9,555 nt of DNA, taken from the NCBI GenBank assembly GCA_027024125.1, contig JALVSV010000442.1, positions 1-9,555 of the forward strand, in the 5' to 3' direction. The notes beneath the pieces were generated by a model that saw only the letters and a program-made list of their open reading frames with translations, did no database searches and had not been told where the DNA came from. The DNA comes from Methylothermaceae bacterium (GTDB lineage Bacteria; Pseudomonadota; Gammaproteobacteria; Methylococcales; Methylothermaceae). Positions 1 to 6,161 of the stretch are shown in pieces; positions within the stretch are counted from its first letter, which is position 1; the number at the start of each line of letters is the position of its first letter. The translations under genes and the position numbers were made by a program.

Positions 1-294
1 CGGTTGCCAGGCGATGCCAATTTGGATTCAGTCTGAACGAGTGCCGACCATGCGCCGTTGGTGGCCTGGAGCTGCCTCGCTCGTGACCCTCACCTCGGAT
101 CTGAGATCGAAACATGTGGAACCCCCTGGCTTGAAGCCGGGAATTGAGAAAAGGACTTTTACTTGCATCCTATCCCCAACAGAAAGCGAATACAATCTCC
201 AGCTGAACAATCGTCGTCTGTATGAGGGTTCGTATTGATCAGTGAAAGCGGATGCTCGAATTTCTTTTCGACCTTTTTCCTGGATTTTTCCCTT
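1..294. other. Region downstream of cargo A with no supported gene
   Basis: Short open frames on both strands (60-74 codons) overlap each other and lack recognisable motifs or good ribosome binding sites. An imperfect inverted repeat at 126-142 could form a six-pair hairpin but has no T run on either strand. I see no immunity-type gene for cargo A here. Confidence 0.4.
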
Positions 295-2961
295 CTAAAA
301 CCGCGCCCGTTCATTGACGTTGAACATAAACTCGCGCCAGTGACTGCGAATAAAACTGAACTGCCCGGACCTTCCCCAACGGCGCATCAATGAGGTTTGA
401 ATATCGCCTTGATGTGCACGGGCGAATTCAAGTAAAGCCTGGGAGATCGGATAATATGACCAGTGCCAGCGCTCCTCCATGTAGCCCAAGCGCATAAAGG
501 TGGATGTGGAGGTGAAGGATTGTAGGAAACCGTAGGTGGAGGCATTGCGTTGTAACCAGCTGTACTCATCGGCAAAACGGGCGCCGCTTTCCCAATCGAC
601 TGGCTCGACGCTAAATAGATCAACATCCGTTCCCCAATGGTGACGGGAGATGCCCGGTGCCGAGGAGGCCTGCAAAATTTCCCTCTGCCTTTCATCGGGG
701 GTGAGTGCGCGCGCTCCGGCAGGCATGGCAGGAACGGTGGTACCTGGGATTGGAGCCACGCCCCAGCAAACCCTGTGACGGGGTTCGGCAGGATTCCATT
801 GAGTTTCAGAAGCCAGCAGTAACGAACCACAAATCGTGCGGGCATTGGCGGAGATTCTGTCGAAAGGCCGCCCCCTGAAGTTGAATTTGCGGTTCCAGAT
901 TCCTTCCTGGGCTCGATAGTTGCGATAGGGCGGAATACTGCTGGAAGTGGTGGCTGTGGTCCCCCTTCTTCGGGCAGATTCCCCCAAGGCGTGAAGCATG
1001 CAATCCCTTTGCCGCTGCATTTCCCTCCCGACGGCAGGAGGAGGACGGGAGACTCCTATGATCCAATCCACAACCGTGTGGATGTTCATGCCTGCAATCA
1101 CCCCATCCCAATGGCTTTTCCGGACGTCCAACGCAGCCTGATTGGCAAACGTTAAACACCCTCTCGGCAGGTTACCCGGGGGGGACTCTCTTGGCAAGGC
1201 GGCGGGTCTGGTCCGTTCCTGTCCAGCGACTCTGTTCAACTCCCTTAACAGTCGAAGTATAAAGTTCCATAAGCGCCGCAACAGGCTAAGAACAAAGGCC
1301 AAAAGTCCTTCTTCAGTAGAGGGTTCTGGCCTGTCTCCCGAGGTCTCTGATCGGTCTTCAGGTTCTCTTTGGATTTTTTCCTCGCGCTCGGTTGATGGTG
1401 CATGCGATAGAGCACCCTGGCACGGACGCCGACTTACCCCCATATGCCTGAACAGCTCCTCTGCCATGGTGCGGTTGGTGGCGAATGCAGGATCGGTGTT
1501 GCCCCGATAGCGTTTGCCTTCTGCTTCCACGTTGATATACCGCTGCCCCCGCAAGGCCACCGACAATGAACCATCGTCATGGGGCGAACCAGACTGCAAA
1601 ACCACATTACGGCTACCAACGAGAACGTCGTAGTCTTGCAGCTGGGTCACCAAATAGAAATTATCGGGATCTTCGCCCGATCGTATCGACGGGTTGGTGC
1701 GTCCACCCAGAAGGGCCGGATCGGTTTCCGTTGCACCTGCTTCGCTGCCGCGAGGCTGATAGGATCGAATAGAGAATCGGCCAGGCGTGTTGTTGTGAAA
1801 CGTCACCACAGGCAGCTGTTCGCCATCCGTCGATCGAATTTGGTCGATTGCCGGAAGCAGTTGGTTGTCCCGAAAGTTATGCAGCTCTGTAACGGCGCTA
1901 TTTCTTCTTCTTGCAGGACAGGCACAGGGGAGATTGAATGCGTTGACTCTGGTCACAGAAGCACTGGAAAATATCCGGTTTGGGTCGGCGGTACAGGGTC
2001 TTGAAGTACCTGGAATGTCCACTGTGACACAGCGGGTTGTACTGTCCAAATGCACTAAGTTCGCACAATAATTTCTGAACATGTACAGGGCGGTTTCCAG
2101 AGCGTTTCGCTCGTCGCCGTGCAAATGCACCATTGCCACCTGAGCCCCAGGTTGTGTGTGAACTCGCGGCGACTCCCGCACCGTACGCTGAATATTTGGC
2201 AAGTGCCTGCCTGCTCCCTGCTGTACCACATGGGTCGCCTCATGGGCCATCAGCTTGGTATCTGTAGAGCTTTGCCCTGTCCCCAGATAGATATGATTGC
2301 GATGAGTAAACGCTTTGGCCTGGATATCCGTTGCAGCCTGCCTGGAGTTTTCATCGGAGTGTATCCGCACATGGCTCAGATCAGTACCCAACACACGTTC
2401 AATACGACTTCGCATCTCTGTTGGCAATGGCGAGCCACTTCCAGGTGAGGCAATCTTGTTGGCGATGGAAACCGACTGGCTAACAGCGGGTTCAGAATAT
2501 GTTGAACGAGTTTTTCCTTGCAGTGTGGATGAACCACCTATTACCTCCTGTTCGCATTTACTGCAGAGGCGCTGCACTCGTTTGCTGTTCGATAAGGGCG
2601 TGGTTTGGACTGGAGATGGTTCTTCCAACCCGGCTACGCTATCGTCTTCAGGCATCCGCATGACTGTATCAGCGACTTCATTAGCTTCCCGCTCATATTC
2701 GTCATCCGGCGCACTGACGGTAAGCTGTGTTTGAATGGTTTCTCTGTTTTGTTCTTCCTCACACTCGGCGCACAAGCGCTGTATGGATGGAGGCGTATTG
2801 GGCGGACTCGAATCTGCCCGGCTGGTAAGGTGGGTGGCGATATTGCTCCAGAGGGGATTTTGCTCTGTTTCATGAGCAGGGGCTCTCTGTTCCTCTCGTA
2901 CTTTATTCGGAGCGGAATCAGTCTTGGCTATGTTCGCTTTACTGTTTTTCGAAGCTAACAT
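295..2961 (-). CDS. Cargo A: DUF4157 protein with M14-like and VanY/M15 peptidase domains
   Basis: This 888-residue protein is a probable eCIS-type cargo directed at peptidoglycan. The start is fixed by an in-frame TAA directly before the ATG. The head (1-50) is diverged but alignable with cargos B and C (NPLWSN, TSRA). CAEC (64-67) and CSKC (133-136) flank the APDDEYEREANEVAD motif (about 84-98). DUF4157 spans about 173-248 with HEATH at 240-244. Residues about 276-508 form an M14-like zinc hydrolase: HGDE (281-284), DPNR (326-329), H389 in FHNN and NVEAE (477-481) match the order HxxE, NR, H, catalytic E of that fold. A hydrophobic/arginine helix lies at 553-573. Residues about 600-888 carry the VanY/M15 signature: SRHHWGTDVD with ligands H774 and D781, then catalytic E830 and ligand H833 in ERWHW. 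M15 enzymes remove terminal D-Ala from peptidoglycan stems. All key residues are present, so activity is plausible. No partner gene follows. Confidence 0.88.
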   Translation of the reverse strand: MLASKNSKANIAKTDSAPNKVREEQRAPAHETEQNPLWSNIATHLTSRADSSPPNTPPSIQRLCAECEEEQNRETIQTQLTVSAPDDEYEREANEVADTVMRMPEDDSVAGLEEPSPVQTTPLSNSKRVQRLCSKCEQEVIGGSSTLQGKTRSTYSEPAVSQSVSIANKIASPGSGSPLPTEMRSRIERVLGTDLSHVRIHSDENSRQAATDIQAKAFTHRNHIYLGTGQSSTDTKLMAHEATHVVQQGAGRHLPNIQRTVRESPRVHTQPGAQVAMVHLHGDERNALETALYMFRNYCANLVHLDSTTRCVTVDIPGTSRPCTADPNRIFSSASVTRVNAFNLPCACPARRRNSAVTELHNFRDNQLLPAIDQIRSTDGEQLPVVTFHNNTPGRFSIRSYQPRGSEAGATETDPALLGGRTNPSIRSGEDPDNFYLVTQLQDYDVLVGSRNVVLQSGSPHDDGSLSVALRGQRYINVEAEGKRYRGNTDPAFATNRTMAEELFRHMGVSRRPCQGALSHAPSTEREEKIQREPEDRSETSGDRPEPSTEEGLLAFVLSLLRRLWNFILRLLRELNRVAGQERTRPAALPRESPPGNLPRGCLTFANQAALDVRKSHWDGVIAGMNIHTVVDWIIGVSRPPPAVGREMQRQRDCMLHALGESARRRGTTATTSSSIPPYRNYRAQEGIWNRKFNFRGRPFDRISANARTICGSLLLASETQWNPAEPRHRVCWGVAPIPGTTVPAMPAGARALTPDERQREILQASSAPGISRHHWGTDVDLFSVEPVDWESGARFADEYSWLQRNASTYGFLQSFTSTSTFMRLGYMEERWHWSYYPISQALLEFARAHQGDIQTSLMRRWGRSGQFSFIRSHWREFMFNVNERARF

Positions 2962-3142
2962 TTATCGAGCGCAGTTCCCATCATTCATTCGTGACATATC
3001 ATCGCAAAACTAATTGGGTATCCTTTACAATGTCCCATACTTATAATTTAAAAAACATCACTAAAACTCCTGGAAGAAATCAAAATTGGCGTCCTTTTTT
3101 ACATGCCTGGTGATTTGAATATATAACACCAATCCGGGTTGT
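2962..3142. other. AT-rich intergenic gap between small gene and cargo A
   Basis: This 181-base gap is the longest gene-free stretch inside the cargo array. It contains A and T runs and one AATTATAAGTAT element (minus strand, about 3041-3052) that could be a -10 box, but I see no convincing -35 partner at the right distance. It is the most likely place for a separate cargo A promoter. No clear terminator with a T run is visible. Confidence 0.35.
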
Positions 3143-3511
3143 TCATAATTGCTTTATTGGGTTTCCTATCTTTCCGCTATTCCATAATTTATCTAATCTA
3201 TCCATAAATGATATTCTCGTATCTTGTTCTATTTCCGCGAACTCCTCGATACTTAAATTTGAGAAAGGATCTGGAAATATCAACCCTTCGGGCTTTACTC
3301 GAGGTAAGTGCAATGTGGTTCTGCAATTTGGGCACCAAATCCAAATTGTACCAGTACCTTTGTTTTTGTTGAAAACATGAAAATAGAAGCGAATGGTAGA
3401 TTGTTTGCACTTAGGGCATTCTATATTTTCATCGACCTTAATCAACCTGCTCGCAGCAGACATAAATAATAGTTGATATTCTCCACCTGCTTCGGTCCAA
3501 CGTTTAGCCAT
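3143..3511 (-). CDS. Small zinc-ribbon protein, candidate immunity/accessory of cargo B
   Basis: This 122-residue protein is of no family I can name. Two CxxC pairs, CPKC (32-35) and CPNC (60-63), separated by 24 residues, form a typical zinc-ribbon arrangement. The N-terminal part reads as beta strands (FYFHVF, TIWIWC) and the C-terminal part as an acidic helix (about 87-108). No signal peptide or membrane segment is visible, so it should be cytoplasmic. The ATG lies three bases after the cargo B TAA, and a GA-rich AAGAAGAGG that could serve as the ribosome binding site falls inside the last codons of cargo B, so translation is probably coupled. Counting 3181-3480 gives 107 G or C in 300 bases (36%), like the toxin end of cargo B and unlike the cargo heads. 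Position and composition suggest an immunity protein against the cargo B tip. A chaperone or loading factor is the alternative. Confidence 0.75.
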   Translation of the reverse strand: MAKRWTEAGGEYQLLFMSAASRLIKVDENIECPKCKQSTIRFYFHVFNKNKGTGTIWIWCPNCRTTLHLPRVKPEGLIFPDPFSNLSIEEFAEIEQDTRISFMDRLDKLWNSGKIGNPIKQL

Positions 3512-3528
3512 GGATTACCTCTTCTTTG
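3501..3528 (-). promoter_or_regulatory. Coupled cargo B stop / small-gene start with overlapping ribosome binding site
   Basis: On the minus strand the junction reads AAGAAGAGGTAATCCATGG. The GA-rich AAGAGG sits inside the last codons of cargo B, five to ten bases before the ATG, and the TAA stop lies between them. Terminating ribosomes can therefore restart directly, which fixes this start and implies a set ratio of the two proteins. Confidence 0.6.
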
Positions 3529-6082
3529 TCTTAAGGCTTTTTTTGACCACTAGCCACAATTGCTCGCCAGCAAGTTCAGCTAAAGCTTCACTAGAAGTTT
3601 TGAGTCCCGCCGCAAAATCTTTTATATGTTTTACTTCATGACCAAATGTCTTAACTGCTTCTTCTAATGAGGATAACCCTTTAGGAGTGAAATTAATTAT
3701 TGGACGACCTCTGAGGTCAGTAATAATATTACCTGCACCGTCTCTGGCCACCCATCCATAAATATTGTCAACATCTGCTCCAGCCTCGCGAAGAGCTTTT
3801 AATTCAGCTTTTGCTACTTTTTGGAGCTTATAAGGTCTTGGAGAAACCCCCGCTCGTCCTAAGATGTTTCTTAGACGTTTGAGTGACACCGCTCCAAGCT
3901 TTTTAACCTTCTTTGCTCGACGAAAAACAAGAAGCAATTTTTTTCCTGGGATTCTTTTCTCCAGCTTGGCGGCTTTAGAGGATAACTTCCCAATCTTGGT
4001 CGTAATTTTACTACCTTTTACCGCCTCAATAAGTTTTGCGACCCTAGGTAGTTTAGCGATTAAAGACCCTATCTTTGCGAACTTGCCTCCCCATTTAAGC
4101 GCAGTTAGAATACCACCAGATGCCACTAGCATAATGATTTCCATTATTACATAGCCAAGCACCCGACCCTGAAAAAAACCTGCGTCCCAAGGATCAGTCG
4201 CGAACCATTTATCCTGGAAATCTTTCGCCATCCTGCTGACATCTATTTGCTTAAGGTCTTCCCAGAATTGCTTTGCATCACTGATTATATTCCCTGTAAA
4301 TATTGACTTGCCAATACTCCAGGCAATCTTTACTAAATCAACAACTCCAGCAAATAGATCATAAATTGACTCACCTGCACCATAGAGCAGGCCTGCAATA
4401 AATGCCGCAGCAAAAACCACAAACTCCCAGATTGCTTTTGCTACTTTCTTTACGTCTTCCCATAATTCCTTGGTAATGGAGCCAGAACTTACCTTTCCTT
4501 TTAGTGCCTGAAGGAACGCCTTACTTGGTCTCCATATAGTCAAGCCTTTGATGACCCGAACTTGCTTCCATGCGCTCCTTTCTGTGAGATCATTCGGGCT
4601 TGACATCCCCGCCCGTCCTTTGTTTGCGTATGCCAAGGCACTGACATAGAATCTTGCATCACCGGCATCGTCGGATCCTGGCCACCACCAGCGCTTGAAA
4701 CCACCGGGTGGACCATACCAACGGCCGACCAGGTCTATAGCGGTGTCTCCAGACTTGACCTTGTAGAGTTCCGCAGAAGGTTCAGGTGGATCCAAAGCAA
4801 CAGCGACTGTTGGTACCCAGCCTTCCTGGCCTTTGTCAGTAACAATTTGGTACCAACCATTATTGTTACCACCTGCAGCGTAGACGAATACCGAGGTATT
4901 AAAAGCCAATGTAGATAAAACATTTTCTCCTTTACGTGGATCAGGTTCTTTTCTTAGATATTGCTCACGTGAAATTCTTCCTGCCTTACGAACAGTCTGG
5001 CCCGTTGAACCCATGACCACTTTCCGTGCTGCTTCTCCAGTATCATGGATTGCTTCATCACGTTGAAGAGATGCAGTTTTAAAGCTTTCCCTAGAATGTT
5101 GTTGTAAGACATGTGTCAACTCATGCCCCAATAATTTTTTTCCCTCCTTTGATTCAGGTGCAAATTGTCCCTCTCCAAAAGCGATATTTTCTCCAGCCGT
5201 AAAAGCTTTTGCATTGATCGACTTCGCCGTCTCGACTGCACGAGAATCCGTATGTATACGGACATGGCTGAAATCCGCTCCAAACCGCTGTTCAAAAAAG
5301 GCTCTTGTTGGTCGAGGTAATGGATTCCCGCCTCCTTTCATTGCATTTATGTTGGCGCTCATTGATGCACTTACTTGCGATTTATGTGTATTACCACCTT
5401 TGGTTTGAATTGATGTATGGATGCTAGCGATTTTATTACTCACCACAGATTTTGCTTGAGCTATTTCATCCTCTTCCGTCTCTGTATATGACATCCGTTG
5501 TGTAACGACGCTTTCTTCATCGTCCCCTGATGATTCCAACTCCGACATTGACTGAACGACGGGTTCCTCTTCAACCTCATTTTCTGGTATCCGTCGGACA
5601 AGCGGGGTAATCTGATTCGCAATGGGTTTCGCCTGAACTTTTGTTTCTTCTTCTCTGGATGTTGTCAGTTCTGGCATCCGCATAACAGCATCCGCCACCC
5701 GGTCAGCTTCCTGCTCATATTCGTCATCCGGAGCGCCAATGGTAAGTTTTGCCTGGACCGGCAATTCCGCTTGATCTTCTTCTGGATCGTTAAGCTGCCT
5801 TTGGATAGATGATGTCGTGGGCGTAGATCCATTTCCAAGCGCCATCTGCATGTCAGGGGGATTTCCAGAATTCATTTCCTGCTCACACTCGGCGCACATA
5901 CGCTGAATGGGCGGAGGACCACCGGATGTAGCAGCCCGGCTGGAGACGTGGGTGGCGAGATTACTCCAGAGCGGATTCAGTTTTATTTCGGGCGCGGGAG
6001 TTTGCTGTTGTTCCCCTTTGGTCTTATCCGGAGCGGAACCGGTCTTTGATTTGTCTGATTCATGGCTTTTCGTGGCTAACAT
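3515..6082 (-). CDS. Cargo B: DUF4157, SH3b/LysM, C-terminal HExxH toxin-like protein
   Basis: This 855-residue protein is a probable eCIS-type polymorphic cargo. MLATKSHESD is the first start after an in-frame TGA seven codons upstream. Residues 1-50 form the shared head; CAEC is at 63-66 and APDDEYEQEADRVAD at about 117-131. An acidic segment (100-230) repeats VQAK, VQSM, TQRM and IQTK-like units. DUF4157 covers about 250-328 with HELTH at 320-324. An SH3b-like domain (about 372-430, ending GWVP) and a LysM-like domain (about 439-520, beginning YKVKSGDT and ending LTIWRPS, with an internal insertion) suggest cell-wall or glycan binding. Hydrophobic helices lie at about 552-590 and 638-664. 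A lysine-rich stretch (665-745) precedes the C-terminal domain (about 746-855), where HEVKH (815-819) and SEALAELAGE (831-840) fit a gluzincin with a downstream glutamate ligand. This resembles polymorphic-toxin metallopeptidases; the exact family is unknown to me. G+C falls from about position 4500 to the gene end. A small zinc-ribbon gene follows after three bases. Confidence 0.87.
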   Translation of the reverse strand: MLATKSHESDKSKTGSAPDKTKGEQQQTPAPEIKLNPLWSNLATHVSSRAATSGGPPPIQRMCAECEQEMNSGNPPDMQMALGNGSTPTTSSIQRQLNDPEEDQAELPVQAKLTIGAPDDEYEQEADRVADAVMRMPELTTSREEETKVQAKPIANQITPLVRRIPENEVEEEPVVQSMSELESSGDDEESVVTQRMSYTETEEDEIAQAKSVVSNKIASIHTSIQTKGGNTHKSQVSASMSANINAMKGGGNPLPRPTRAFFEQRFGADFSHVRIHTDSRAVETAKSINAKAFTAGENIAFGEGQFAPESKEGKKLLGHELTHVLQQHSRESFKTASLQRDEAIHDTGEAARKVVMGSTGQTVRKAGRISREQYLRKEPDPRKGENVLSTLAFNTSVFVYAAGGNNNGWYQIVTDKGQEGWVPTVAVALDPPEPSAELYKVKSGDTAIDLVGRWYGPPGGFKRWWWPGSDDAGDARFYVSALAYANKGRAGMSSPNDLTERSAWKQVRVIKGLTIWRPSKAFLQALKGKVSSGSITKELWEDVKKVAKAIWEFVVFAAAFIAGLLYGAGESIYDLFAGVVDLVKIAWSIGKSIFTGNIISDAKQFWEDLKQIDVSRMAKDFQDKWFATDPWDAGFFQGRVLGYVIMEIIMLVASGGILTALKWGGKFAKIGSLIAKLPRVAKLIEAVKGSKITTKIGKLSSKAAKLEKRIPGKKLLLVFRRAKKVKKLGAVSLKRLRNILGRAGVSPRPYKLQKVAKAELKALREAGADVDNIYGWVARDGAGNIITDLRGRPIINFTPKGLSSLEEAVKTFGHEVKHIKDFAAGLKTSSEALAELAGEQLWLVVKKSLKTKKR

Positions 6083-6097
6083 TCCAAGTGCTCGTTT
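5670..6097 (-). repeat. Cargo head repeat, copy 2 (cargo B leader and 5' coding region)
   Basis: This is the partner of the repeat at 8263-8701, in the same orientation. Similarity continues at protein level through the DUF4157 domain but weakens at DNA level after the RMPE codons (near 5680), and ends altogether after DUF4157. Cargo A has a diverged version at about 2640-2961. Confidence 0.8.
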
Positions 6098-6161
6098 CCA
6101 ATTTCACGCCTCTTTGCAAAAAAGTAGAATTATTGTTAACGGGGTCTAACCTTTTTTTCCA
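6083..6161. other. Short spacer between cargo C and cargo B
   Basis: The spacer is 79 bases long. About 25 bases next to cargo B resemble the cargo C leader. The rest holds runs of A/T and no terminator with stem plus T run, so cargo C and cargo B are probably cotranscribed. It is too short for an immunity gene. Confidence 0.5.

Noticed and set aside
126..142. Inverted repeat able to form a six-pair hairpin downstream of cargo A
   Set aside because: No T run follows on either strand and it lies over 150 bases from the cargo A stop, so it is not a convincing terminator.
1579..2004. A 141-codon plus-strand open frame opposite cargo A
   Set aside because: It lies antisense to the conserved M14-like region, with no ribosome binding site or motif. 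It is best explained as a shadow of the real gene.
3122..3142. Bulged hairpin just after the small zinc-ribbon gene
   Set aside because: The stem is short with a bulge and is followed by mixed AT sequence, not a T run; evidence for termination is too weak.
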